A DNA stretch of 64,000 nt. It comes from Planktothricoides raciborskii GIHE-MW2 (lineage in GTDB: Bacteria; Cyanobacteriota; Cyanobacteriia; Cyanobacteriales; Laspinemataceae). Below, piece after piece: positions 6,570 to 15,168 of the stretch. The stretch is from positions 1,553,001 to 1,617,000 of the forward strand of contig NZ_CP159837.1 of NCBI RefSeq assembly GCF_040564635.1. Reading direction: 5' to 3'. Position numbers and translations under genes: made by a program. Each line of letters opens with the position of its first letter. Positions within the stretch are counted from its first letter, which is position 1. Below the pieces are notes generated by a model, which saw nothing but the letters and a program-made list of their open reading frames with translations, was not told where the DNA came from and searched no databases.

Positions 6570-7038
6570 AGCATTGAAAACTGGGCGATCGCGCTTTTAC
6601 CCCAAGAAAATAAACCGGGTTTCTGTGGTGAATATGTAGGGGCGAATGCGCTCGTCGCCCCTACTGTGAAAGCGATAAAGAAACCCGGTTTCTGAGTCCA
6701 GGGGAGGCGATAAAGAAACTGGGTTTTTTCTGTGGATATCACAGTTAATTATGGTATGAAGAAAGCCGCTGATTATGCCTCTGATGAAATTATTCCCGGA
6801 TTTTCTCTCCAACGGCTGATTAATTGTAAAATATTGTAACATTATGTAAATATTAGTAATACCTAACTTAACGGTCAACTAACTATGCTATGCTTAAAAA
6901 AGGTAGTTAAAAATTTAGGCGATCGCCGTAGACAGGAGCAGCTTTCCTATCAAAGAAAGCCACTCATTGTCTCAATTCACAAAATACTAGAGCAGTTTCA
7001 TCGCCATAAGTAAAATCAGTTTTAACTCATTTTTCCGC
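6570..7038. repeat. Repeat element then AT-rich non-coding DNA
   Basis: An inverted-repeat element at about 6604-6694 has the nested TAGGGGCGAATGCG / CGCCCCTA core. A decayed arm (AAAGAAACTGGGTTTTTT) follows near 6712. The rest is AT-rich. A 42-codon frame at 6885-7013 (MLCLKKVVKNLGDRRRQEQL...) lacks a clear ribosome site and family resemblance; it is not called as a gene. Confidence 0.6.
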
Positions 7039-7377
7039 AGCGATCGCTCAGTTGGAGTCCAAGACACTGCGCCTACTGAGACAAAACTGATGAGCGCGAT
7101 CGCTGTGGATCTTAATGACAATTGAGTTAATCAAGCTATTGATACTTATAATCAATAAGGTGGTTATATTGTACGGCTCAATTGCAAAAAATTGGAGAAA
7201 ATCGGCCATTTTGAGTCATCAGCATTCCGGGTTAAAGTAGCCGTCCAGATTGGCTGATTGACTGATGAATCAGCGATCGCATCTTTACGGCTGATAGTGG
7301 ATGGTACGGGACGCATCACCAAACTCTTTAACTGGGATGAAAAAACCCCAATAAAACACAAGCATTACTTTTTATGA
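7039..7377 (+). pseudogene. Possible gene remnant with three in-frame stops
   Basis: One constant frame from 7039 reads protein-like sequence broken only by stops: MSAIAVDLNDN*, VNQAIDTYNQ*, GGYIVRLNCKKLEKIGHFES...VKVAVQIG*, then ASLRLIVDGTGRITKLFNWD to a stop at 7375-7377. The composition and the absence of frameshifts suggest an old coding sequence with nonsense mutations rather than random DNA. The family is not recognised, and it could be chance. Confidence 0.3.
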
Positions 7378-8006
7378 AAAGTAAAGGAATTTATTGTTCA
7401 GCCATGACTCAACTCAATTTATTTTTTCGCGGAGCGATTCCGCGAAGCGGATCCCTTGCGGGAATCGCTTTTCTAGCTGCTACTTCTTTTTGGGCTAATA
7501 CCACTGGCAAAGCAGGGGCGCAGAATTTTAACAAAGTAGAAATTGATCAAAGCAAAGTCATCGTCATTTCTACGCAGCTTCGGCAAAGATATGCCTTGAC
7601 AGTGATTAGACAACTAGCCGATACTCGCTCCTGCTGGACTGAAACCAATTCGGGTAAATCTGTGATTGTCAAGTTAGACTTGCTAGAATTTGACTTTACT
7701 GGCATTTGCCAACGGAGTGTTGATAGTGGTGGCTATTCTATCCGCATGGCCGATCAAGATTTGGGACTTGATTACAAGGTGGAAGTGTTAAGCCGAGATG
7801 GGACTCTTGTATTAGTTGGTACACCCTATTCGCCGAATTTGCCCGAACTAATTATTGGCCAAACTCATGGAATTTCTGCGGATCCGTTGAAATTTTTTTT
7901 GAATCCTGGATGGCGAATAACACAAAGAACCTATGAAGATCAAATACTCGGTCATTATTATTTTACCCATGACCTAAGTGCTGAAGCTTTTCATGCCACA
8001 CAATAG
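7374..8006 (+). CDS. DUF3747-family secreted protein
   Basis: 210 residues. From about residue 50 it follows the cyanobacterial DUF3747 pattern: VEIDQSKVIVIST, RSCWTE, FDFTGICQRSVDSGGYSIRM, QDLGLDYKVEVLSRDG, LNPGWRITQRTY. The N-terminal ~50 residues act as a leader with a hydrophobic stretch (SLAGIAFLAATSFWA) ending near GKAGAQ, consistent with export. Part of this leader is encoded by a 35-base palindromic repeat (7434-7468, separate entry). The start is uncertain: ATG 7374 gives the longest product, ATG 7404 is an alternative. Function of the family is unknown. Confidence 0.8.
   Translation: MKSKGIYCSAMTQLNLFFRGAIPRSGSLAGIAFLAATSFWANTTGKAGAQNFNKVEIDQSKVIVISTQLRQRYALTVIRQLADTRSCWTETNSGKSVIVKLDLLEFDFTGICQRSVDSGGYSIRMADQDLGLDYKVEVLSRDGTLVLVGTPYSPNLPELIIGQTHGISADPLKFFLNPGWRITQRTYEDQILGHYYFTHDLSAEAFHATQ
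7434..7468. repeat. 35-base palindromic repeat inside the DUF3747 leader
   Basis: GCGATTCCGCGAAGCGGATC followed by CCTTGCGGGAATCGC. The same 35 bases occur exactly at 16673-16707 inside gloB, and a related form occurs at about 62957-62991 inside another gene. In this frame it encodes [12 protein letters not shown], which contributes to the hydrophobic leader. Confidence 0.9.
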
Positions 8007-8279
8007 TAAGTAAATCATTAAGTCAATTATTCAGGGTTAAAATAGCCTGCATATGTAGCAATAATTTCATTAATTTTCGGGTGGGCAATGCCAATCCTAC
8101 TCAGGCTAGCTAGGCGAATGAAATATGGCGATCGGTCTTTATGCCTCATCAAATTTAGATGGTTTTCAACCCCCCGTAGATCCGTTCCAACTCCCATGGC
8201 GATTCCAGCATCAAAACCAAAAAACCAGGTTTTTGAAAAACCCGGTTTTTTGGCAGATATTTGCCCAAATAAGAAAGCT
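8007..8279. other. Non-coding spacer
   Basis: An open frame on the minus strand (8027-8299) crosses an AAACCAGGTTTTTGAAAAAC palindrome and overlaps the end of arsC, so it is not called. Its last residues (EIIATYAGYFNPE) look protein-like and may be a gene remnant, but nothing is recognised. Confidence 0.4.
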
Positions 8280-8678
8280 TTAATCCGCCAAGGATGCAAT
8301 CAGTTTTTCCACCCGTGCTTTAATCTCATCTCGGACGCGGTGAAAGGTTTCAATCGGTTGACCATCCGGGTCATCTAATTGCCAATCTTCAAATACTTCT
8401 CTCGTCACCCAATCTTCTGGCAAATTCACCCCACAGCCACAAAGAGAAATCACCGCATCATAATTTTCTGGCTGAAATTCACTCAAGGGATTAGAGGTTT
8501 GATCTGTAATATCAATGCCAATTTCTGACATCACTCGAATGGCGGTGGGATGCACTCGACTGGATTCTAATCCAGAACTGGTCACGGCGATTTTCCCTTG
8601 GCCTAAATGCCTAGCAAATCCTTCGGCCATTTGGGAACGGCAAGAGTTTCGCTTACAAACAAACATGACGCTTTTCAT
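8280..8678 (-). CDS. arsC: Arsenate reductase, glutathione/glutaredoxin-dependent type
   Basis: 132 residues, low-molecular-weight phosphatase fold. It reduces arsenate to arsenite for export. The CX5R loop is CKRNSCR (Cys8 to Arg14), and the redox pair is Cys80 and Cys82 in LCGCG. This Cys8/Cys80/Cys82 pattern matches the Synechocystis-type ArsC, which uses glutathione and glutaredoxin rather than thioredoxin. It lies 58 bases downstream of the arsenite exporter gene on the same strand, so the two are probably co-transcribed. Confidence 0.93.
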   Translation of the reverse strand: MKSVMFVCKRNSCRSQMAEGFARHLGQGKIAVTSSGLESSRVHPTAIRVMSEIGIDITDQTSNPLSEFQPENYDAVISLCGCGVNLPEDWVTREVFEDWQLDDPDGQPIETFHRVRDEIKARVEKLIASLAD

Positions 8679-8736
8679 AGTATTTTTTTGGCAGATAAAT
8701 GAGAAATTTTTTGGTTAATTTTTTGGTTAACCTTGG

Positions 8737-9900
8737 CTAATTGCCAGTGGGGAAACAGCGGCGATCGCGCAAAGTAGCTTTTTCTGGTTCACGGCGAAAC
8801 CAAAAAGCGGTTTTCTTGCAAAATTCCACCAACATTAACATCACCGGCACTTCGATTAAAACCCCCACCACAGTGGCTAAAGCTGCCCCAGAATTTAAAC
8901 CAAACAACATCACCGCCGTGGCGATCGCCACCTCAAAATGATTACTTGCCCCAATCAACGCAGCCGGTGCCGCATCTTCATAGGCTAAATCCATTTTTAA
9001 AGCCGCCACATAACTAATCAGAAAAATAAAATTAGTCTGAATAAACAGCGGCACCGCAATCAATAAAATATGCAGCGGATTTTGCACAATCAGTTCACCT
9101 TTAAAGGCAAACAATAAAACCAGAGTAATTAACAGCGCCGAAGTTGCCACGGGACTTAAATAGTGGAGAAATTTATCCTTAAACCAGTCTTCTCCTTTAT
9201 ACTTAAAAATCCAATAACGGCTATACATTCCTGCCGCCAAAGGTAAACCCACATAAATCAACACTGATAACACAATGGTTTCCCAAGGAACTACCAAATC
9301 ATTGGCCGCCAATAACCATCGCCCCAGAGGTGCATAGAGAAATAACATAGTCAGGGAATTTATCGCCACCATCACCAAAGTATGGCCTTGATTACTATAG
9401 GAAAGATATCCCCACATTAATACCATTGCGGTACAAGGGGCAATGCCCAACAAAATCGTTCCGGCAATATAAGAATTGACCATATCCACTTCCATACCGC
9501 GCAACATTTCTGTTCCCCCTAGTAAAGGGCGAAATAGCCAGCCTAAAAATATCTGGGCAAAGGCGACCATTGTAAACGGTTTAATCAGCCAATTGACCAC
9601 TAAAGTTAGTAAAACCGGCTTAGGAGTCCGAATGGCTTGGGCTGCTTGGGTGAAATCAATTTTCACCATGATGGGATACATCATAAAAAACAAACAGATG
9701 GCGATCGGTATCGAGACTTGATAGATACTCATCGCGTCCAAAGTCGCCGCCACATTGGGGAAAGCTTTGCCCAAACCAATGCCAATCAGAATGCAGAAAA
9801 ACACCCAAACCGTGAGGTATTTTTCAAAAAAACTCAGTTGTCCCCCTGCTTGGACGGGACGAGGTTGGTTTTCCGAGGTCTTATTGGAGTCCATACTCAA
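8737..9900 (-). CDS. acr3: ACR3-family arsenite efflux permease
   Basis: 387 residues with about ten membrane segments. It exports arsenite produced by ArsC across the plasma membrane. Diagnostic ACR3 features are GIAPCTAMVLMWGYL with its essential Cys, and GASNHFEVAIATAV with the conserved Glu. The N-terminus (FFEKYLTVWVFFCILIGIGL) is typical. It is upstream of arsC in a two-gene unit. An arsR repressor gene is not visible next to it; the 286-base upstream gap would hold the promoter. Confidence 0.95.
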   Translation of the reverse strand: MSMDSNKTSENQPRPVQAGGQLSFFEKYLTVWVFFCILIGIGLGKAFPNVAATLDAMSIYQVSIPIAICLFFMMYPIMVKIDFTQAAQAIRTPKPVLLTLVVNWLIKPFTMVAFAQIFLGWLFRPLLGGTEMLRGMEVDMVNSYIAGTILLGIAPCTAMVLMWGYLSYSNQGHTLVMVAINSLTMLFLYAPLGRWLLAANDLVVPWETIVLSVLIYVGLPLAAGMYSRYWIFKYKGEDWFKDKFLHYLSPVATSALLITLVLLFAFKGELIVQNPLHILLIAVPLFIQTNFIFLISYVAALKMDLAYEDAAPAALIGASNHFEVAIATAVMLFGLNSGAALATVVGVLIEVPVMLMLVEFCKKTAFWFRREPEKATLRDRRCFPTGN

Positions 9901-10186
9901 TTTTTTACCGTTGAGAATCCACTGATGGAAAAATTATATCAAAAAAAGTTGATGAATAACCTCTTTAGAAATCTTGATTTTTTGATTTTTTGTTTAAACA
10001 TATATGTCACCTGTAACAAGTTATAATTTATTTGTTATATATTACCAAATATGTATTACTTAATGAGCGAATAACGAATAACGAATAACAAATATTAGTA
10101 AAATTGCAATCACCCTTTCAGCGAAACCGGATGCTGACAAGTTATAGTGTTGATGGAAGCGCAGCAATGTAGTTGAGTTCTTGATC

Positions 10187-12331
10187 GTGAGTTATTGCGT
10201 TAATCCCAAGTGCCCCCAGCCCGATGATCCGGCCAACCAAAACCAGAACCACTGTGTTCACTGTGGTACGGAGTTGCTGATCCAAGGTCGCTATCGAATC
10301 TCTAGAGAGATCGGCAGTGGTGGCTTTGGTAAAACTTATGAAGTCGATGATCGCGGGATCCCCAGAGTCCTCAAAGTTTTGCTGCAAAATCACGAGAAAG
10401 CAATCAAACTTTTTAAACAAGAAGCCGATGTGATGATGCGGCTGGATTGTCCGGGTATTCCCAAAGTCCAGCCCGATGGGTATTTTGAGATTCCCCTCCC
10501 GGAGGGGCAAGATCCATTACACGCTCTGGTGATGGAGAAAATCAACGGATTGAACCTGCGGGAGTGGATGAAAAAGCGGCGCAATAAACCGATCACTGAG
10601 GAGTTGGCGATCGATTGGTTAAAACAACTCTCGGAAATTTTAAGTGTTGTCCACCAAGAGCAATTTTTCCATCGAGATATCAAGCCCTTGAACATTATGA
10701 TTAAACGCAATGGGCAACTGGTGCTGATTGACTTTGGCGCCGCGAGAGAAGTCACCAACACCTATTTTGCCAAAGTGGGACAAGGGCAAAATATTACCGG
10801 GATTGTTTCACCGGGATATACGGCACCAGAACAAGCGAATGGTAAAGCGGTGCCGCAATCGGATTTTTATTCTCTGGGTCGGACTTTTGTCTTTTTAATC
10901 ACGGGGAAATCCCCCACTTCTTTTTCTGAACATCCTCGCACGGGTAAATTAGTTTGGCGCAGAAGTGCCCCCCAAATTTCTGATGGTTTTGCCGATGTGA
11001 TTGATTATCTGATGGCCAGTTTTCCGGGAAAACGGCCTCAAAATGCTCAAGCGATCATCCGTTGTTTGGAGGAATTGAAACACGCTTCACCTAGTAGTGA
11101 TGCCGATGAATCTGAGCCATCTTTGGTCAGCCAAAAAAACACCGGAGGATTCAACCGGAATACGGGGAAAAATCCTACGAAGATGAGCCCTACCAGAAAT
11201 ACGCCAACATCTGTTTCTTCTCTGGGTTCTCGCGCTTCTGCTTCCAAGATTAAACAAGTTTCTCGGGTTCAACCATATACGCCATATCAACCCCCGAAGA
11301 AAATCCCTTGGGGACTGATGCTTACGCTTTTGATTTTGAGTCTATTGGGATCGCAGGTTTATGGGTATTGGCGCTATGGTTTTTTCCCCGCCAGTCCCAT
11401 CTCCTTGATTGTCAGTTTACCGAGTAGTGTTTTTTTACAAAAGAGCTTGACGGGTGTAGGCCAAATTCAGTCTTTGGCGATGGGGCCTGAGTCTAGAATT
11501 CCCATGTTTGCTAGTGGTAGTTATGGGAAAATCCGCATTTGGAATCTTCAGACTGGAGTGCAGGTCAAAGAATTAGATGCCCATCGATCCTGGGTTAATG
11601 CTTTGGCTATTAGCCCGAATGGTCAGATTTTAGCCAGTGGTAGCGAAGATACGACGATCCGCATTTTGAATTTTCAAACCGGGGAACTGCTTCAATCGAT
11701 TCCAGCCCATTCCGGCCCGGTTAATGCTTTAGCAATTAGTCCCAATGGTCAGATTTTGGCTAGTGGTTCGGCGGACAGAACGATTAGATTTTGGAATTTA
11801 AGCGATGGGGTTCGTTTGCGGACAATTTCCGGCCATCAAGATGCGGTGAATGCGATCGCCTGGAGTCCGAATGGCCGATTAATTGCCAGTGGCAGTTCTG
11901 ACAGAACAATTCAAATTTGGGATGCGATTACCGGCACAAGAGTAAGAAAACTACAAGGTCATGGGAATGCAGTTTTATCGGTGACATTTAGTGCCGATAG
12001 TCAGTTGGTGGCGAGTGGCAGTCGTGATAATACGGTGATTGTTTGGGATCTGAAAACGGGTCAACAAAAATATCAGTTAACGGGGGATAATAGTTGGTTT
12101 CGGTCAGTGGCGATCGCCCCTGATGGTCAGCTATTAGCAACCAGTGGCAACAACCTCAATATTTGGAATTTAAATACCGGAAAACTGGAAAAAGTGTTAT
12201 TGGGACATGAACAATATATTAGTGTGTTCGCCCTGAGTCCTGATAATCAAACCATTGTCACTGGCAGTCCAGATAAAACTATTAAAATTTGGCGATTGCC
12301 TCCGTTATCAGAATCGGAAAAACCTAAATAA
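10187..12331 (+). CDS. Ser/Thr protein kinase with C-terminal WD40 repeats
   Basis: 714 residues from GTG 10187, giving the usual start MSYCVNPKCPQP; an upstream TTG at 10181 is less likely. Order of parts: a four-Cys zinc-ribbon (CVNPKCPQP...CVHCG), kinase domain about 34-300 (GSGGFGKTY loop, VLKVLL lysine, HRDIKPLNIM, DFGAAREV, APEQA), a Pro/Ser-rich linker, one membrane segment about 375-395, then six or seven WD40 units (IRIWNLQTG, IRFWNLSDG, IQIWDAITG, VIVWDLKTG, IKIWRLPP). The WD40 propeller lies beyond the membrane segment. The substrate is unknown. Confidence 0.93.
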   Translation: MSYCVNPKCPQPDDPANQNQNHCVHCGTELLIQGRYRISREIGSGGFGKTYEVDDRGIPRVLKVLLQNHEKAIKLFKQEADVMMRLDCPGIPKVQPDGYFEIPLPEGQDPLHALVMEKINGLNLREWMKKRRNKPITEELAIDWLKQLSEILSVVHQEQFFHRDIKPLNIMIKRNGQLVLIDFGAAREVTNTYFAKVGQGQNITGIVSPGYTAPEQANGKAVPQSDFYSLGRTFVFLITGKSPTSFSEHPRTGKLVWRRSAPQISDGFADVIDYLMASFPGKRPQNAQAIIRCLEELKHASPSSDADESEPSLVSQKNTGGFNRNTGKNPTKMSPTRNTPTSVSSLGSRASASKIKQVSRVQPYTPYQPPKKIPWGLMLTLLILSLLGSQVYGYWRYGFFPASPISLIVSLPSSVFLQKSLTGVGQIQSLAMGPESRIPMFASGSYGKIRIWNLQTGVQVKELDAHRSWVNALAISPNGQILASGSEDTTIRILNFQTGELLQSIPAHSGPVNALAISPNGQILASGSADRTIRFWNLSDGVRLRTISGHQDAVNAIAWSPNGRLIASGSSDRTIQIWDAITGTRVRKLQGHGNAVLSVTFSADSQLVASGSRDNTVIVWDLKTGQQKYQLTGDNSWFRSVAIAPDGQLLATSGNNLNIWNLNTGKLEKVLLGHEQYISVFALSPDNQTIVTGSPDKTIKIWRLPPLSESEKPK

Positions 12332-12360
12332 TTTTGTTGATTATTTGTTGATTATTATTT

Positions 12361-12410
12361 ATTGGTTATTGGTTACTGGTTATTTGAGGATAGCTTTACC
12401 AATAACCAAT
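12361..12410. terminator. Inverted repeat between convergent genes, possible two-way terminator
   Basis: ATTGGTTATTGGT at 12361-12373 pairs exactly with ACCAATAACCAAT at 12398-12410 across a 24-base loop, between the 3' ends of the kinase gene and the minus-strand gene ending at 12427. A similar 13-base pair sits between convergent genes at 42194-42259. The flanks are T- and A-rich. Confidence 0.45.
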
Positions 12411-12426
12411 AACAAACAACTAATAA

Positions 12427-13083
12427 CTAATAGATAGAGGTTTTTAAGGCAAAAAATAATCTCTGGAATGCGGCAATATTAGAAGTTACGGCTAAAAGAA
12501 TCAGTAATGGGAAAAACTGTTGAGTTGAAATCCCCAAAATAATTAGAATAAATCGGGCGGTACGATTTCCAATTGCTGCTGCTACTACGCTTTTTCCTTC
12601 CGCTTCACTTCTGGCGCGAATATAGGGAACCATCATGCCGCCAAACATGGCCAATAAACCGGGAATTAAATGTTGACTAGGGTCGAGGAAAATTAGGGCG
12701 GTGATGATAAAAAAATCAACGTATCTATCTAATACACTGTCTAAAATTGCTCCTTCCTTAGATGCGACACCTTTTGCCCTAGCTAAGTCTCCATCCAAAT
12801 CATCAAAAATGCCACTGATGATAATGACCGCAACGGCGATTAAATAGTAATTTTCTAGAATTAACCAGCAGGCTAATGGGCCGCCAAATAAGGCAGAAAG
12901 GATAGAAATCCGATTGGGAGTAATCCAGTCATATTTTGCCAGAAAATTGGCAATTTTTACGGTATAAATTTTTAAGGTTTTTTCTATAAGCGATCGCGGC
13001 TTGATAATTTCCGCTTCATCATTACTGGTTTCGGGCTGATTTAATAAAGTTTCTGACGGATCATTTTCTGATAAATTTGACAT
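12427..13083 (-). CDS. CDP-alcohol phosphatidyltransferase family protein
   Basis: 218 residues with several membrane helices. The catalytic signature D-x2-DG-x2-AR-x8-G-x3-D-x3-D is exact (FDDLDGDLARAKGV...GAILDSVLDRYVD). Enzymes of this family transfer a phospho-alcohol head group from CDP-diacylglycerol or the reverse, in phospholipid synthesis. The particular substrate (glycerol phosphate, inositol or other) cannot be assigned. The first ~35 residues are polar and acidic, longer than in many relatives. Confidence 0.88.
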   Translation of the reverse strand: MSNLSENDPSETLLNQPETSNDEAEIIKPRSLIEKTLKIYTVKIANFLAKYDWITPNRISILSALFGGPLACWLILENYYLIAVAVIIISGIFDDLDGDLARAKGVASKEGAILDSVLDRYVDFFIITALIFLDPSQHLIPGLLAMFGGMMVPYIRARSEAEGKSVVAAAIGNRTARFILIILGISTQQFFPLLILLAVTSNIAAFQRLFFALKTSIY

Positions 13084-13241
13084 AATCTCTTCCTGTTGAT
13101 TTAATTTTAATTAATTTTAATTAAAGCAGAAAAAAACCTAATTTTCAAGTAATTAGCTAAATTATTTCAAGTTAATAAGGCACATAAATATCAAAAATAT
13201 CAAAAATATCAAAAAAACGAGGGTATTTATTGATGGGGTGG

Positions 13242-15038
13242 TTATCTTCTGGCTAAGTTCTTAAATTTAGTCACCTGGGAATCAAACAATAGTTTCACCG
13301 TTCCCGTTGGTCCATTTCTATGTTTGGTAATAATCACCTCCGCAATGCCGCGATCGGGGGTATCGGGATTGTAATATTCTTCCCGATACAACATAATGAC
13401 TAAATCGGCGTCTTGCTCAATGCTGTTGTGAACGATGATATTATTGGCCACAAAGTTGTGATGAAAATCGACGGTCAGGTCATAAACTTCTTCTTCTCCA
13501 TCTGCTTCTATGGAGATGATTTCATCCCAATAAATTTTGAAATATTGCAGGGATTTCTGGAATTGATCGATGGGAATGGCGATGCGATCGCCATTCGCCA
13601 ATTCATCCAAAGGTTGCCACCCAGCCATTGTGAGAAACTTGTGATTTCCCGTAGCCCGAAGCGATCGCCCATCATGGGTAGTTAGTCTAAAGACGGGTTT
13701 AACTCCCGTGGAAAAAGCATGATGAACCAGGGCTGGTTCTAACATCATCGTCGCTTCATTCACTGCCCAAACTTTCAACCGAGATTTGCCGATTTTGTCG
13801 ATAAAGTCTCGAATCGGTAGCTGCTGATTCCGATTATTCACTAAAGGAATTAAAGTATCTCCGGTTAAGCAACCAGACTCGCGCAAATCTGACATCATCG
13901 GTCGCTTATTCGTGCGGGATTCTACCCCACGACTAAGCTGAGATAAAGTAATAATCGGCACATTCAATTCCCGGGCTAAACCTTTCAGTCCGCGAGTAAT
14001 TCTGGATAATTCTTGAACTCGATTATCTGGACTACTTCCCTCCATTAACTGTAAATAATCGATCAAAATTAATCCTAACTTTCCCCCCTGTTCTGACTGA
14101 AGCCGCCGACATTTGGAGCGAATTTCTGTCACCGTAGGATTGGGGCTATCGTCAATAAATATTGGCAGTTCTGATAAGGTAGCGATCGCCCGACTTAAAG
14201 GTTCCCATTCATTCTGACTAATTCGACCCGCTCGCAGGCGGTTACTTTCAATTCCTGCCTCTCCCGAAAGCATCCGTTGTACTAGCTGTTCTTTGGACAT
14301 TTCTAAACTAAAAATCGCCACGGGTAACTCATGAATTGAAGCAATATTATAAGCAACGCCGATAGAAAAAGCGGTTTTGCCCATTGACGGACGACCGGCG
14401 ACAATAATTAAATCTGAACGCTGAAAACCGCCGGTCATGGCATCTAAATCATAAAAATCACAAGGCAGTCCAGGAATTGCTAAACCTTGCTGATAAATTT
14501 CAATGGTTTCAAAGGTTTGCACCAGGGTTTCTGAGATAGAAACTAGACCTTGTTGGGGGCGTTCTTGAGTTAGTCCAAAGATGCTTTGTTCCGCTTTATC
14601 TAATATTTCCGGTAATTCCGTGGCGGTATCATACCCTAGTTCGGCAATTTCGTGACCCGCATGGATTAATTTGCGGCGAATCCATTTATCAACTACTAAC
14701 AAAGCATACAGGTCAACGTTGACCGAGGAAACGGTGCGATCGATCAGTTGGGCTAATTTAATTTGACCGCCAATTTTTTCTAGGAGACGGCGATCGGATA
14801 ACCAAGTGGTGACGGTCATCAAATCCGTGGGTTTCCCTTGAAGCTGAAGGGTTAAACAAGCTTGATAAATTTCTTGATGGGCGGTGATAGAAAATGCGTC
14901 TTTGGGCAGAACATCTGCCACTTTGCTGATCGCTTCCGGGTCGAGCAATATGGCGCCTAAAATTGATTCCTCCGCTTCGATATTTTGTGGAGGTAAGCGA
15001 TTACCGCTATTGCCTTGGAACTTAACTAGGTCAACCAT
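13242..15038 (-). CDS. dnaB: Replicative DNA helicase DnaB containing a mini-intein
   Basis: 598-residue precursor; 449 residues after splicing. It is the hexameric helicase that unwinds the replication fork. N-terminal domain (PPQNIEAEESILGAILLDPE) about 15-120; RecA-like ATPase from about 175 with Walker A GRPSMGKT, IFSLEMSKEQL, ILIDYLQLM and, after the intein, SIEQDADLVIMLYREEYY and ITKHRNGPTGTV. The intein interrupts between DLRESG and SIEQD, the same site as in the Synechocystis PCC 6803 helicase as I recall it. Upstream on the same strand lies rplI, a conserved neighbour. Confidence 0.97.
   Translation of the reverse strand: MVDLVKFQGNSGNRLPPQNIEAEESILGAILLDPEAISKVADVLPKDAFSITAHQEIYQACLTLQLQGKPTDLMTVTTWLSDRRLLEKIGGQIKLAQLIDRTVSSVNVDLYALLVVDKWIRRKLIHAGHEIAELGYDTATELPEILDKAEQSIFGLTQERPQQGLVSISETLVQTFETIEIYQQGLAIPGLPCDFYDLDAMTGGFQRSDLIIVAGRPSMGKTAFSIGVAYNIASIHELPVAIFSLEMSKEQLVQRMLSGEAGIESNRLRAGRISQNEWEPLSRAIATLSELPIFIDDSPNPTVTEIRSKCRRLQSEQGGKLGLILIDYLQLMEGSSPDNRVQELSRITRGLKGLARELNVPIITLSQLSRGVESRTNKRPMMSDLRESGCLTGDTLIPLVNNRNQQLPIRDFIDKIGKSRLKVWAVNEATMMLEPALVHHAFSTGVKPVFRLTTHDGRSLRATGNHKFLTMAGWQPLDELANGDRIAIPIDQFQKSLQYFKIYWDEIISIEADGEEEVYDLTVDFHHNFVANNIIVHNSIEQDADLVIMLYREEYYNPDTPDRGIAEVIITKHRNGPTGTVKLLFDSQVTKFKNLARR
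13425..13871 (-). other. DnaB mini-intein, 149 residues, no endonuclease domain
   Basis: Self-splicing protein element. It begins with the nucleophile Cys (CLTGDTLIPL), has a block B motif (LRATGNHKFLT), ends with block F and G (EEEVYDLTVDFHHNFVANN, then IIVHN), and is followed by Ser of the C-extein (SIEQD). The penultimate His, terminal Asn and +1 Ser required for splicing are all present. At 149 residues there is no room for a homing endonuclease; the join is near DRIAIPIDQFQKS. It is therefore a natural mini-intein that probably still splices, as dnaB is essential. Confidence 0.95.
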
Positions 15039-15105
15039 AATAATAGTGATCGGCTTTGATCTTTCATCGGTCAGACTTCAGTCTAGGGGTGATTTGGGAA
15101 ATTAG

Positions 15106-15153
15106 GGGTAATTCGCGAATTACCCGTAGGGGTGATTCGCGAATCACCCCTAC
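15106..15153. repeat. Two abutting perfect palindromes between rplI and dnaB
   Basis: 15106-15125 is GGGTAATTCGCGAATTACCC, a perfect 20-base palindrome. 15126-15153 is a perfect 28-base palindrome with half-site GTAGGGGTGATTCG. Both are centred on TCGCGA and related to each other. Without T runs they are not ordinary terminators; a processing or attenuating hairpin in the rplI-dnaB mRNA is possible. Confidence 0.85.
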
Positions 15154-15168
15154 TGATTGCTGATATAA

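Noticed and set aside
178-6694. Palindromes as ends of an insertion sequence
   Set aside because: No transposase gene or remnant is found between or near any pair of arms.
6885-7013. 42-codon frame MLCLKKVVKNLGDRRRQEQL
   Set aside because: No clear ribosome site, no family resemblance; too short to support from sequence alone.
8027-8299. 90-codon minus-strand frame overlapping the arsC 3' end
   Set aside because: Contains a CCCGGTTTTT palindrome and overlaps arsC; only its last ~25 residues look protein-like.
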